Below are positions 16,357 through 25,117 of a stretch of DNA of 64,000 nucleotides, piece after piece. How positions within the stretch are numbered: the first letter of the stretch is position 1; each line of letters opens with the position of its first letter. The position numbers and the translations under genes are program-made. This DNA comes from Lichenicola cladoniae (GTDB taxonomy: Bacteria > Pseudomonadota > Alphaproteobacteria > Acetobacterales > Acetobacteraceae). The stretch is from the NCBI RefSeq assembly GCF_013201075.1, contig NZ_CP053708.1, positions 3,043,501 through 3,107,500 on the forward strand, written 5' to 3'. A model generated the notes under the pieces. That model was not told where the DNA came from. It searched no databases and saw only the letters and a list, made by a program, of their open reading frames with translations.

Positions 16357-16932
16357 TTGGCGGCGCAGGAGAAGTTACGCGGAGCCGACGCGGTCAATGG
16401 CGAACTCGAGGTCGGCTACAACGAGCAGTTCGAGGCTCGCTGGCACGCGGCACAAATCGTCGGGCTCGTCTGCATGGTCGTGTTCCTGTCCGCCTGTGCA
16501 GCCGGCGTGTTCGGGCGTGGCGTGTTCAGCCACCGGAGCAAGGCCTCCGCGGATGGCTCTCTGCATGTCGATTACGAGCCGGTCGCGCGTGAAGGCACGG
16601 GCACGCAGGTCACGTTCCACGTCTCGAACATGCGGGACAAGGCGGTTCCGGTGGTCATCTACGTGTCGAGCCATGCGGCCGAACCACTCGGGCTGGATCA
16701 CACGCTTCCGCTGGCCCAGTCCGCCGTCATCAGCGACCACGGCCTCCTGTTCCGGTTCATGATCGGGGCGCATCAGGCGGACAGCAAGATCCGGTTCGCC
16801 ACCATGCCGACGGCGTTCGGCGTGGCCCATGTGAAGGCATGGCGGGTTGCAGATACCAGCCTCGCCGACAGTCAGGATCCGACTTCTGATCCGGCCGCCA
16901 CTGTGGAATGGTCGCAGGTGATCGTGCCATGA
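16357..16932 (+). CDS. Single-pass membrane protein of unknown function
   Basis: 191 residues. A basic N-terminal 30 residues precede one transmembrane helix (about 33-55, IVGLVCMVVFLSACAAGVFG), then a mostly beta domain outside the cytoplasm (HVDYEPVAREGTGTQVTFHVSN..). I do not recognise a named domain. The start is TTG with GGAG nine bases upstream; no ATG or GTG in frame fits better. Its stop overlaps the start of the DUF421 gene by 4 bp, so the two probably form a membrane complex. Confidence 0.7.
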   Translation: MAAQEKLRGADAVNGELEVGYNEQFEARWHAAQIVGLVCMVVFLSACAAGVFGRGVFSHRSKASADGSLHVDYEPVAREGTGTQVTFHVSNMRDKAVPVVIYVSSHAAEPLGLDHTLPLAQSAVISDHGLLFRFMIGAHQADSKIRFATMPTAFGVAHVKAWRVADTSLADSQDPTSDPAATVEWSQVIVP

Positions 16933-17369
16933 ACGTCGTCCTGCGTGCCGCGGCCGCCTACTGGATCCTGCTGTTCGTGATCCGGCTGCTCGGCAGGCGT
17001 ACGTCCAGCCAGCTAGCGCCGTTCGACCTGGTTGTGCTGTTCCTGGTCGCCGGCACCACCATCTCCGGCGTTCTCGGCGACGAGCGCTCGCTGACCGCCG
17101 CGGTCAGCGCGATGGTGACGTTCGGACTGATGCACCGGCTGGTCGCCTGGCTCAAGGCGCGGTTTCCGACCTTCGGTCGGATCGTCGATGGCACCCCGGT
17201 CATTCTCTACGAGGGTGGGGCATTCCAGGAACAACGCATGCGCCGGCTGAACATCCAGACCGAGGACGTGATGTACGCCGCCCGCCAGCGCGGGCTGCGC
17301 GAACTCGCGCAGGTTCATTACGCGATCGCCGAGCGTGACGGCCGGATCTCGATCATCGTGAAGGAGTAG
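16929..17369 (+). CDS. DUF421 (YetF-like) membrane protein
   Basis: 146 residues. Three hydrophobic helices occupy about 1-75, including RLLGRRTSSQLAPFDLVVLFLVA, the strongest mark of the family. The small DUF421 domain follows (GTPVILYEGGAFQEQRMRRLNIQTEDVMYAARQRGL..L..VHYAIAERDGRISII). Members such as Bacillus YetF and YrbG are associated with membrane stress or spore functions, with no known reaction. I chose ATG 16929, which overlaps the preceding stop (ATGA), instead of an upstream GTG inside the neighbouring gene. Confidence 0.88.
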   Translation: MNVVLRAAAAYWILLFVIRLLGRRTSSQLAPFDLVVLFLVAGTTISGVLGDERSLTAAVSAMVTFGLMHRLVAWLKARFPTFGRIVDGTPVILYEGGAFQEQRMRRLNIQTEDVMYAARQRGLRELAQVHYAIAERDGRISIIVKE

Positions 17370-17436
17370 TTCCCCGCCCCGCGGATCGTGATCTGGCGCT
17401 ACATTTGCATCCACTGCCTACCGGGAGGATGCGGAT

Positions 17437-18249
17437 ATGGACCTGAACACGATCCAAACCGTGCTGCGGCCGTCCGGGCGCGACGAGCTGCCGGTTCACG
17501 CAGCCGGCGATGCCTTCCTGGCAGGCGGCACATGGCTGTTCTCCGAACCGCAACGGGACCTGACCCGCCTGGTCGATCTGCAGGCGCTTGGCTGGCCGGC
17601 CATCGTCATGGCCCGCGAGACCCTGTCGATCGGAGCCACCTGCACCCTCGAGCAGCTCGAGCGTTTCGCCAACGAGGCCGGCTGGCCGGGATCGGCGCTG
17701 GTGCGGGAGTGTTGCCGCGCGCTGTGGGGGTCGTTCAAGATCTGGAACGCGGCCACGGTCGGCGGAAACCTCTGTCTAGCCCTGCCCGCGGCCCCGATGG
17801 CGGCGCTGCTCGGGGCGCTGGACGGCAATTGCGTGGTCTGGAGAGCGGACGGCCGCACCGGGAGCGTCGCCGCGCCCGACTTCATCCGGGCGCCTCAGGT
17901 GAACTGCTTGCAGCCCGGCGACATGCTCCGGCAGATCGACATACCGACGGCCCGGCTGCATGACCGATACGCGGTCCGCCAGGCATCGTTGACGGTGGAA
18001 GGCCGGTCTGCCGCGCTGCTCGTCGGCCGCGCTGACGGCAACGGGATGGTGCTGACGGTGACCGCCTCGGTGCCGCGACCGCTGCGCCTGACATTCGAGA
18101 CCATGCCGGACCGGGCGTCGCTCGCACTCGAGATCGACGATGCCGCCAGCACCGACGGCTGGTATCACGACGTGCATGGCGCTCCCGACTGGAGACGGCA
18201 CATGACGCTGCGCCTCGCAGACGAGATCAGGCGCGAGCTGTCCGCATGA
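17437..18249 (+). CDS. Xanthine dehydrogenase-family FAD-binding subunit
   Basis: 270 residues of the FAD_binding_5 / CO_deh_flav_C type. The FAD loops are FLAGGTWLF (about residues 29-37) and NAATVGGNLCLALPAAP (about 108-124). It passes electrons from the Fe-S clusters of its partner to NAD+ or another acceptor. GGGAGGATG lies upstream of ATG 17437, a strong ribosome binding site. The stop overlaps the start of the fused Fe-S/Mo subunit by 4 bp. Compared with canonical subunits, it is short in its C-terminal domain. Substrate class cannot be decided from this subunit. Confidence 0.9.
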   Translation: MDLNTIQTVLRPSGRDELPVHAAGDAFLAGGTWLFSEPQRDLTRLVDLQALGWPAIVMARETLSIGATCTLEQLERFANEAGWPGSALVRECCRALWGSFKIWNAATVGGNLCLALPAAPMAALLGALDGNCVVWRADGRTGSVAAPDFIRAPQVNCLQPGDMLRQIDIPTARLHDRYAVRQASLTVEGRSAALLVGRADGNGMVLTVTASVPRPLRLTFETMPDRASLALEIDDAASTDGWYHDVHGAPDWRRHMTLRLADEIRRELSA

Positions 18250-21044
18250 AGCTGACGGTGGATGGCGCCGAACGCGAGCTGGACCCGCGTCCCGGCCAGT
18301 GCCTGCGCACCGCATTGCGCGAGGACGGACATTTCGGCGTCAAGAAAGGCTGCGATACCGGCGATTGCGGTGCCTGCACGGTGCTGCTCGACGACGTCCC
18401 GGTGCATTCCTGCCTGGTGCCGGCATTCCGCGCCGAAGGCCGGAGCGTCACCACTGTGCATGGCCTGGCCAGCCCGGACCGGCTGCATCCGGTGCAGCAG
18501 GCCTTCCTCGACCACACCGCGTTCCAGTGCGGCTTCTGCACGCCCGGCCTGCTGGTCACCGCCGCCAGCCTGGACCAGGCCCAACGCCAGGACCTGCCGC
18601 GCGCGCTCAAGGGCAACATCTGCCGCTGCACCGGCTACGGCCCGATCGCCGACGCGATCCGCAGCCTCGACGATCCCGGCCTGACGCCGATCGCCCGCGA
18701 TGCGCGCAGTCCGCTGGCACCGGCGGCGCATGCCATCATCGGCGGCAAGGCAGCCTATACGCTGGATGTGCCGACAGCAGGGGTGCTGCACCTCAAGCTG
18801 CTGCGCTCGCCGCATCCGCATGCGCGGATCGTATCGATCGACACGTCCGCAGCACGCGCAATACCAGGCGTGCAGCTGGTGCTGACCCATGCGGACGCGC
18901 CGGCGCAGTTGTTCTCCACCGCACGACATGACCGTTTCGAGGACAGCCCGCTCGACACCGCCATTCTTGACCGGGTGGTGCGGCATGTCGGCCAGCGCGT
19001 CGCGGCCGTGGTCGCCGACAGCGTCGCCGTCGCGGAACAGGGTTGTGCCGCGTTGCGCGTGGAGTACGAGCTGCTGGTCCCGGTGCCGACGCCGGAAGCA
19101 GCACTCGCGCCCGGTGCGCCGGTCATCCACGACAAGGACCCGGCGACATCGGGAATCGAGCGTCCCGACCGCAACATCGTCGCATCGGTGCATGACGAGA
19201 TCGGCGATGTCGCGGCGGCCTTCGCCGGAGCCGACATCGTGCGCGAGGGCGAATATTTTACCCAGCGCATGCAGCACGGACATCTGGAAACCCATGCCTC
19301 GCTGGCCTGGGTCGACGAGGACGGCATCTTGGTGGTGCGGACCAGCAGCCAGGTGCCGTTCCTGACCCGCAATGCACTGGTCCGCGTGCTCGGATTGCCG
19401 GCCGATCGCGTCAGGGTGTTCTGCGAGCGGGTCGGTGGCGGGTTCGGCGGCAAGCAGGAAATGCTGACCGAGGATATCGCGGCGCTGGCGGCATTGCGCA
19501 CCGGCCGACCGGTGATGATCGAGTTCACCCGGGAAGAACAGTTCATGGGTGCCACCTGCAGGCATCCGATGCGGGTGCGCACGCGCGTCGGCGCGAAACG
19601 GGACGGTACCCTCACCGCGATCAGCCTCGACATCCTGTCCGATACCGGCGCTTACGGGAATTTCGGTCCGGCGGTGATGTTCCACGCGACCAACGAGTCG
19701 ATCGCGCTGTATCGCTGCGCGAACAAGAAGGTCGATGCCACCGTCGTCTACACCACGACGCCGCCGGCCGGGGCGTTCCGCGGTTTCGGGCTGGGCCAGG
19801 CGATCTTCGCGCTGGAGCAGACCATCGACGAGGTGGCGGCAGGCCTCGGCATCGATCCGGTCTCGTTCCGGGAACATAACGTCATCCGGCCGGGTGACGC
19901 GATGGTGTCCACCAGCCTGGCGCTGCACGATGTGGAATACGGCAGCTACGGGCTGGACCAGTGCCTGGCACATGTCCGCGAAGCGCTGTCGAACAATGAG
20001 GTGCCCGGGGAGATAATCGGCGATCCGGACTGGTGCATCGGCACCGGCGTCGCCGCCTCGATGATCGACAGTGCGCCGCCGATGGGGCATTTCGGCGAGG
20101 CGCGCATCAGCCTGACCGCGGACGGCTACGAACTCATCGTCGGCACCGCCGAATTCGGCAACGGCTCCACCACGACGCACGCGCAAATCGCCGCAGCCCG
20201 GCTCGGCACCGGCGTGGATCGCATCCGTATCCGGCAGTCGGACACCGCCCTGCTCGGCCATGATACCGGCGCCTTCGGCAGTACCGGCACCGCGATCGCC
20301 GGGCTCGCGACGCAGCGCGCCGCCGATGCGCTCGCCGCCGCGATGCGCGAGGCCGCAGCGGCGCTGACCGGAACACCGGCCGGCGAGTGGGAGGTCGGGC
20401 GCGACCATGTGGTGCGCGGCCGGCAGCGCCTGGCGCTGCACGCGCTGGCACCGCTGTCGGCACAGGGACTATCGACCGGCACCCCGCGAACGGTATGTTT
20501 CAACGTGCATGGGTTTCGCGTAGCGGTGCACCGCCCGACCGGGCTGCTGCGCATCCTGCAGAGCGTGCAGGCAGCCGATGCCGGCCACGTCATCAACCCG
20601 GTCCAGTGTCGCGGCCAGGTCGAGGGCGGTGTCGCGCAGGGGATCGGTAGCGCGCTGTTCGAGTGGATCCGGCTGGACGAGACCGGAGCGGTGACCAACC
20701 CGGCGTTCCGCAGCTACCACATGCCGCGACTGGCCGACCTGCCGCGCACGACGGTGTTCTTCGCGGACACGCATGACCGGCTCGGGCCGCTGGGCGCCAA
20801 GTCGATGAGCGAGAGCCCGTTCAACCCGGTGCCCGCGGCCCTCGCCAACGCGCTGGCCAATGCGACCGGCCACCGCTTCCGCCGGACCCCGTTCACCCGC
20901 GACCGGATCTGGCGGGCGCTGAACCCGCCAGCGGGCGATCCCGACATGTCTTCTGTTCAGCGGGCAGAGGCGGCGGCAACCATGTTGGGCGAGAAGAAGC
21001 CGGGGTCGAACGTGGCCGGCACCAGCGCACGCTCGTCCGGATGA
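18246..21044 (+). CDS. Fused 2Fe-2S / molybdopterin subunit of a xanthine dehydrogenase-family hydroxylase
   Basis: 932 residues. Residues 1-75 are a plant-type ferredoxin domain (KKGCDTGDCGAC), about 76-150 the second [2Fe-2S] domain (QCGFCTPG..GNICRCTGYG), and from about 165 to the end the aldehyde oxidase/xanthine dehydrogenase molybdopterin domains: GGFGGKQE, FRGFGLGQA, and near the C-terminus MSESPFNPVPAAL with the expected catalytic glutamate. It hydroxylates an aldehyde or N-heterocycle with water. Here the small Fe-S and large Mo subunits, usually separate in bacteria, are one chain while the FAD subunit is separate. No Mo-cofactor maturation gene (XdhC) is adjacent. Its 3' end overlaps the opposite DUF1329 gene by 88 bp. 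Confidence 0.92.
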   Translation: MKLTVDGAERELDPRPGQCLRTALREDGHFGVKKGCDTGDCGACTVLLDDVPVHSCLVPAFRAEGRSVTTVHGLASPDRLHPVQQAFLDHTAFQCGFCTPGLLVTAASLDQAQRQDLPRALKGNICRCTGYGPIADAIRSLDDPGLTPIARDARSPLAPAAHAIIGGKAAYTLDVPTAGVLHLKLLRSPHPHARIVSIDTSAARAIPGVQLVLTHADAPAQLFSTARHDRFEDSPLDTAILDRVVRHVGQRVAAVVADSVAVAEQGCAALRVEYELLVPVPTPEAALAPGAPVIHDKDPATSGIERPDRNIVASVHDEIGDVAAAFAGADIVREGEYFTQRMQHGHLETHASLAWVDEDGILVVRTSSQVPFLTRNALVRVLGLPADRVRVFCERVGGGFGGKQEMLTEDIAALAALRTGRPVMIEFTREEQFMGATCRHPMRVRTRVGAKRDGTLTAISLDILSDTGAYGNFGPAVMFHATNESIALYRCANKKVDATVVYTTTPPAGAFRGFGLGQAIFALEQTIDEVAAGLGIDPVSFREHNVIRPGDAMVSTSLALHDVEYGSYGLDQCLAHVREALSNNEVPGEIIGDPDWCIGTGVAASMIDSAPPMGHFGEARISLTADGYELIVGTAEFGNGSTTTHAQIAAARLGTGVDRIRIRQSDTALLGHDTGAFGSTGTAIAGLATQRAADALAAAMREAAAALTGTPAGEWEVGRDHVVRGRQRLALHALAPLSAQGLSTGTPRTVCFNVHGFRVAVHRPTGLLRILQSVQAADAGHVINPVQCRGQVEGGVAQGIGSALFEWIRLDETGAVTNPAFRSYHMPRLADLPRTTVFFADTHDRLGPLGAKSMSESPFNPVPAALANALANATGHRFRRTPFTRDRIWRALNPPAGDPDMSSVQRAEAAATMLGEKKPGSNVAGTSARSSG

Positions 21045-22336
21045 TCCGACGTCACCCCGTGCGACAGGCAATAACCCGCCTTGTGCGTATCGTAGATGAC
21101 GGTGGTATCGGCAATCAGGGCCGGCAGGGCCGGCGCCATGTAGTTGAAGGCCTGGCCGATCCTGGATAGGCGGCCGTCCGCGCCGTAATCCTCCGACACC
21201 AGCGCTTCCCAGCTATCTTCGTCGAGATACAGCCGGCGATGCGGCAACAGATGGTGTTTCCCGGCCGCCAGGGTCAGGTCCAGCACCCAGACGCGATGCA
21301 ACTCCCAGCGCACGTCATCGGGGTTCAGGTAGTTGGGGCCGAGCAGGTCTCCGGACCGATGCAGGAACATGCCGTTATCGTCGTATGGGACGTACATCTC
21401 CTGCTTGCCGACCAACGCGATGTCGTAGCGATCAGGGGGGCCACTGAAGAGCGACCGCTCGTCGACCGTCATGATGGCCCCGCAATCCACGCTCGCGCCG
21501 TCGTAGGTGAGTTGCCGCGCCCTGCGCAACCGGCGCTGCCCGGGCAGGAATTGCCAGGTGATCTGCGGCACCATGGTCTGGTCCATCGACTGCCAGGACA
21601 GCACCACGTCGCCCGCCCGCCCGGCCGGTCCGGTGATGTCGTCAAGCTCGGTCTGGTAGTAGCCGACGAAGGCTCCGGTCCGGTAGCTCATGTCGGCATA
21701 CGGGCTCCAACGCTGCCCGACCACGGCTGTCGTCAGCGTGGGGGTGCCGTCCGGCGGCACGACGAACGAACTGGTGATCGACTTGGTCTGCACGCCGCGC
21801 CAGCCGAGGTTCAGGTTCCAGATCGCCTCCTTGCCGGAATGCGGGATCGGGAACGGAATACCGCCCTTGGCGTCCGACACCCAGTTGACGTTCCTGGCGT
21901 CGGCCGAAATCGCGTTCGCACCGGTCGCGTCATAGAACCAACGTGGGGCGGCGGCAGGCCGGTGGGTCGGGTAGATCTCGATCCTGTAGCCGTCCTGGTG
22001 CGTGAGCAGGTAGATCGTGCCCGGCGACAGCCGGGCCTCATACCCGTCCGCGTTGCTGCCGTCGATGGTCAGGATCTTGCGGTCGTCCTTGTAGAAGTCC
22101 GGCATCCGGTCGGTCGCGGCCACACCCGGCGGAAGTCGGGTGAGACCGCCGGTCCAGGCCGGGATGGTGTTGTCCGCGTTGCCGGCCTTCTGGGCACCGA
22201 ACGGTGTCAGCGTGCTGCGGAGCTGCCGGGCCTCATCGGAAGACACCTTCGCCCAGGCCCAGTGCGCGCCAAGGCTCGGGCTCGCCAGGGCAACCGGCAG
22301 TATCAGGGCCAGAAAACGGAAGGGTCCGAAGCTCAT
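20957..22336 (-). CDS. DUF1329 family secreted protein
   Basis: 459 residues with a Sec signal peptide (about 1-27). The DUF1329 domain covers the rest: KVSSDEARQLRSTLTPFGAQKAGNADNTIPAWTGGLTRLP near the start, then long beta-rich stretches ending with HKAGYCLSHGVTSDHPDERA-like sequence. DUF1329 proteins are predicted outer-membrane or periplasmic lipoprotein-carrier-like folds, often found with RND or catabolic genes; no activity is established. ATG 22336 has no strong ribosome site. Its last 88 bases overlap the 3' end of the Mo-hydroxylase gene on the opposite strand. Confidence 0.85.
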   Translation of the reverse strand: MSFGPFRFLALILPVALASPSLGAHWAWAKVSSDEARQLRSTLTPFGAQKAGNADNTIPAWTGGLTRLPPGVAATDRMPDFYKDDRKILTIDGSNADGYEARLSPGTIYLLTHQDGYRIEIYPTHRPAAAPRWFYDATGANAISADARNVNWVSDAKGGIPFPIPHSGKEAIWNLNLGWRGVQTKSITSSFVVPPDGTPTLTTAVVGQRWSPYADMSYRTGAFVGYYQTELDDITGPAGRAGDVVLSWQSMDQTMVPQITWQFLPGQRRLRRARQLTYDGASVDCGAIMTVDERSLFSGPPDRYDIALVGKQEMYVPYDDNGMFLHRSGDLLGPNYLNPDDVRWELHRVWVLDLTLAAGKHHLLPHRRLYLDEDSWEALVSEDYGADGRLSRIGQAFNYMAPALPALIADTTVIYDTHKAGYCLSHGVTSDHPDERALVPATFDPGFFSPNMVAAASAR

Positions 22337-22425
22337 CCGCAATCGTAGCGTCCACCGGCGAGAGCGGTAGTCCTGTCGGCAACGGCCGATTTCCCACCCG
22401 GAACCGATCTGCTTTACACAAGGCC

Positions 22426-22899
22426 ATGCCGCCGAACCGAAAACGCCCGACCCTCGCCCCCTCGCCCGTCCCCATCAAACCGTCTCCGGCCCAACGCCGG
22501 ATGTCGACGCGCAGCCGTCTGGTCAGGCGGGTGCTGATGGCTTTGCTGGCAGGCGTGGCGATCCTGTTGCTGGAACGGACCGGGGTGATGGAACATTTCC
22601 TCAGCCAGGTCGCGCCGGCCCGCTTCGACTGGAACAACGACTACCAGCTCGTGGAACATCTGCGTAGGGTGGTGGTGGATGAGGGTCTGACCCACGACCG
22701 CAAGGACTGCCTGCTGTTCATCATCAACGGCAACGATCCGCCGGACGCGAGCCGGCTGCAGGTCATGGAGAAGCATTCCGGTAGCTGCCCGGGCGCCAAG
22801 GGCGAGCTGCCAAAGCTGTTCACCGTCCGGGTCAACCGGCTGACGCACACGGTACAGACCGATGCCGGGACCACCGGCACGTTCCACCCGCTGCCTTGA
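22426..22899 (+). CDS. Hypothetical membrane-anchored protein
   Basis: 157 residues. A proline/arginine-rich N-terminus is followed by one hydrophobic helix (about 34-51, [19 protein letters not shown]) and a small soluble domain of about 100 residues rich in charged pairs. No known domain is recognised. ATG 22426 has only a weak ribosome site; an internal ATG at 22501 is possible. It lies 2 bp before the Rieske gene and may be co-transcribed with it. Confidence 0.6.
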   Translation: MPPNRKRPTLAPSPVPIKPSPAQRRMSTRSRLVRRVLMALLAGVAILLLERTGVMEHFLSQVAPARFDWNNDYQLVEHLRRVVVDEGLTHDRKDCLLFIINGNDPPDASRLQVMEKHSGSCPGAKGELPKLFTVRVNRLTHTVQTDAGTTGTFHPLP

Positions 22900-22901
22900 T
22901 C

Positions 22902-23570
22902 ATGAGCCAGGAACCCGACATGCCGTCGCAGGACCTTCCCATGCATGACGAGCCCGGCACGAATGCCGCCGCCGAGCCGGTCAGGCGCGATTTCCTGACC
23001 CTGCTGACCGTCGCCACCGCCGCCGTCGGCGCCTGCGCATTCGCCTGGCCGTTCATCGACAGCCTGGATGGTACCGGTTCGGGCGATGCGGCCGACGCCG
23101 TCGTCGACATCGACCTGACCCACCTCGCACCGGGGCAGCAGGTCGAGACGGTGTGGCGCGGCCATCCGGTCTTCGTCGTCCATCGCACGCAGGATGCTTT
23201 GCAGGCGCTGCAAACCTCGGAATTGCAGCGACGGCTGCGCGATCCGGTGTCGGCGGAGCACCAGCAGCCCGACTACGCGGTGAACTGGCATCGCTCGATC
23301 GTTCCGGAATATGGGGTGATGGTCGGCGTCTGCACCCATCTCGGCTGTATCCCGCGCTTCCGTCCGACCGTGGATCTGGCCGCACCGGGAGGCTACGCCT
23401 GCCCATGCCACGGATCGCGCTTCGACCTGGCTGGCCGCGTCTTCGCCGGCGCACCCGCTCCATACAACCTGCCGGTGCCACCACACACGCTGGTCACGCC
23501 GACGCACCTGCGCATTGGGGTGAACCCGGACGGAGACCACTTCGATTTCGATACGATCAAGCAGATCTGA
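22902..23570 (+). CDS. petA: Rieske iron-sulfur protein (ubiquinol-cytochrome c reductase type)
   Basis: 222 residues. The Tat-type anchor [26 protein letters not shown] (residues about 27-52) is followed by the Rieske domain with cluster ligands CTHLGC and CPCHGS, each Cys-x-His, and the disulfide cysteines between. This is the UCR (bc1) type, with the [19 protein letters not shown] context. It should transfer electrons from ubiquinol to cytochrome c1 in the inner membrane. The usual neighbours petB (cytochrome b) and petC (cytochrome c1) are not in this window, so it is an isolated copy. ATG 22902 lies inside the preceding stop region. Confidence 0.9.
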   Translation: MSQEPDMPSQDLPMHDEPGTNAAAEPVRRDFLTLLTVATAAVGACAFAWPFIDSLDGTGSGDAADAVVDIDLTHLAPGQQVETVWRGHPVFVVHRTQDALQALQTSELQRRLRDPVSAEHQQPDYAVNWHRSIVPEYGVMVGVCTHLGCIPRFRPTVDLAAPGGYACPCHGSRFDLAGRVFAGAPAPYNLPVPPHTLVTPTHLRIGVNPDGDHFDFDTIKQI

Positions 23571-23596
23571 ACGGCCGGACACGACGATACCGACGT

Positions 23597-23620
23597 CGAT
23601 GATCCCTTTTCCGATCATCG
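23597..23620 (+). terminator. Terminator-like hairpin after the Rieske gene
   Basis: CGATGATC (23597-23604), an eight-base loop CCTTTTCC, then GATCATCG (23613-23620): a perfect 8-bp stem 27 bases after the petA stop. No T-run follows, so intrinsic termination is uncertain. Confidence 0.35.
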
Positions 23621-23675
23621 GGCAGAGATCCGAACGTTAATCTTCCTTCCAGGTGTCACCGCAGGAAGCTGGACG

Positions 23676-23771
23676 ATGCGAACCGTATTCGCCTCGCTCA
23701 GTCGAGTTCTGTCCGCCGTAGGCACCCTTGCCAGACCTGCAGTCTATCCGCACCTGGACCGTTCAAGTTGA
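23676..23771 (+). CDS. Possible small protein (31 residues)
   Basis: ATG with AGGAAG seven bases upstream opens a 31-codon frame (MRTVFASLSRVLSAVGTLAR..PAVYPHLDRSS). It is amphipathic with a basic N-terminus. There is no homologue I recognise, and such short frames occur by chance in high-G+C DNA. It is reported because the ribosome binding site is well placed in otherwise empty DNA. Confidence 0.2.
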   Translation: MRTVFASLSRVLSAVGTLARPAVYPHLDRSS

Positions 23772-24252
23772 AGCAAGGAGGCCCGTGTCGAGACTTCTGG
23801 ACATGCCAGTTGCGACAGGCAAAGTGTCATATTTCCAGTATTTTCGTTGCCATATCGGTCTGGATCTCTTTGTCCGAAACTCTGGCGGAAACTATTTCTC
23901 CGCTGCCAGTTCCGGCGCATCTGCCAGATGACGGCTTGGTCAGTCGGGTCCTCTGCAACGGCAATCGATATTTCTTTGCGTGTCCTGCCGGGAGGGCTTT
24001 CGCGAGTTCGTGGCGGACGTGCCGATGGCCTGTCCGTAGATGAACCACGCCAACCTCGCGTGGCCATGTCGATGATCAGGGTGCAGACCGAAACGCCGGC
24101 GCCGGGAACCGGCTGCGCGGTCGACCCCGACCGATGCCGCCGCCCTGGTCCCGATCGAACCACCTGCCCAATCGATCGTGCTCGAACCGGGGTGTCTGGA
24201 AGACCGGACCGAACCGCTTGACGGGACCACCTCCCGCCGTCAGGTTCCGGCC
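23772..24252. other. Intergenic DNA before rnpB, no gene recognised
   Basis: About 480 bases with only long chance frames (one antisense frame extends through the RNase P gene). I see no tRNA, conserved domain or strong hairpin. It presumably contains the rnpB promoter, which I cannot place with confidence. Confidence 0.4.
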
Positions 24253-24688
24253 GCCAGACGGCTGGACGGTCGCTGTTGCAAGGGGGTGCGCTCTTCGGGG
24301 CTTGCTCGCGCGTGATGGAGGAAAGTCCGGGCTCCACGGAAGAACGGTGCCGGCTAACGGCCGGCGGGGGCGACCCTAGGGAAAGTGCCACAGAAAACAA
24401 ACCGCCCGCACGGGGTGGCGGCGGCAACGCGGTCATCTTGCAGGTAAGGGCGAAACGGTGCGGCAAGAGCGCACCGCGCTTCCGGCAACGGCGGCGGCAG
24501 GGCAAACCCCACCGGGAGCAAGACCGAATAGGGACGACAGGGATCGGCGCTTCGGCGTCAGGTCCTGGAGGCTCTTCCGCCTCGTCGTCCGGGTTGGTCG
24601 CGCGAGGCACGCAGCAATGCGTGTCCCAGAGGAATGATCGTCCCGCAGGTTCGCCTGCGGACAGAACCCGGCTTACAGGCCGTCTGGC
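24253..24688 (+). ncRNA. rnpB: RNase P RNA, bacterial type A
   Basis: The catalytic RNA that matures tRNA 5' ends. Helix P1 is formed by GCCAGACGGC (24253-24262) pairing with GCCGTCTGGC (24679-24688). The 5' strand of the conserved P4 core is the GAGGAAAGTCCGGGCTCC block at 24318-24335, and its 3' partner is ACAGAACCCGGCTTA at 24661-24675. In between, GGCAGGGCAAACCCCACCGGGAGCAAGACCGAATAGGG matches the alphaproteobacterial P15/P16 and L15 region. The length of 436 bases is normal. It lies just upstream of mraZ, as in other Acetobacteraceae. Confidence 0.96.
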
Positions 24689-24761
24689 ACTTCGAGAAAA
24701 CACCCGGAAACCGCTCACGAAACGGGCATTGCGTCTGGTTCGTCTCGCGTGCACCCATCCA

Positions 24762-24778
24762 ATCCCAGGGCCTGGGAT
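24762..24778. repeat. 17-bp perfect palindrome between rnpB and mraZ
   Basis: ATCCCAGG-G-CCTGGGAT. It contains the pentamer TGGGA on one strand and TCCCA on the other, the same pentamer as the MraZ boxes 160 bp downstream but in inverted arrangement. It may be the rnpB transcript end (no T-run) or a protein site. Confidence 0.4.
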
Positions 24779-24933
24779 CAGCATCGCAAGACCACTCGCA
24801 AAACAAGAACATAACAAGAACAAGTAGTGGTTGGTAACTGTTCCGGATGCGGATTGTCCATTCGCGAAGCTGCACTTGGGATTCGTCAGGAATCGCGGTT
24901 TTCTGCGGTTTTAACAGCCGCTTTAGTTTGACC

Positions 24934-24968
24934 CCCCATGTTTTCCCATGATATCCCATGATCACCCA
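24934..24968 (-). promoter_or_regulatory. MraZ operator: four phased TGGGN boxes
   Basis: On the minus strand TGGGT, TGGGA, TGGGA and TGGGG occur at exactly 10-bp intervals (24964-24968, 24954-24958, 24944-24948, 24934-24938), each separated by 5 bp. MraZ of E. coli binds direct repeats TGGGN with 5-bp spacers upstream of mraZ and represses the dcw cluster. Here four boxes are present and they read antisense to the operon. They lie about 150 bp before the mraZ start. Confidence 0.8.
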
Positions 24969-25117
24969 AGACGATTCTGGTCACCTCGGCTGTAACCAGC
25001 GCAGCCGGCGGAAAACGCGATCGTCTCTGGGTTGATGCAGTTCGATCGCATCAGCGACGCATACCGCGGGGGCGGTTTCAACCGGCAGAACCGGTTGTGG
25101 TTAAGGGGGGGACAACG

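Noticed and set aside
18165-20441. 758-codon minus-strand frame
   Set aside because: Shadow of the xanthine dehydrogenase-family gene; no domain, ribosome site or protein-like composition.
24253-24688. tmRNA or riboswitch as an alternative for the structured RNA
   Set aside because: The P1 pairing and both P4 strands match RNase P RNA, so no other class is needed.
23744-24823. 359-codon minus-strand frame
   Set aside because: It runs through the RNase P RNA gene, so it cannot be a protein gene; rnpB structure is clear.
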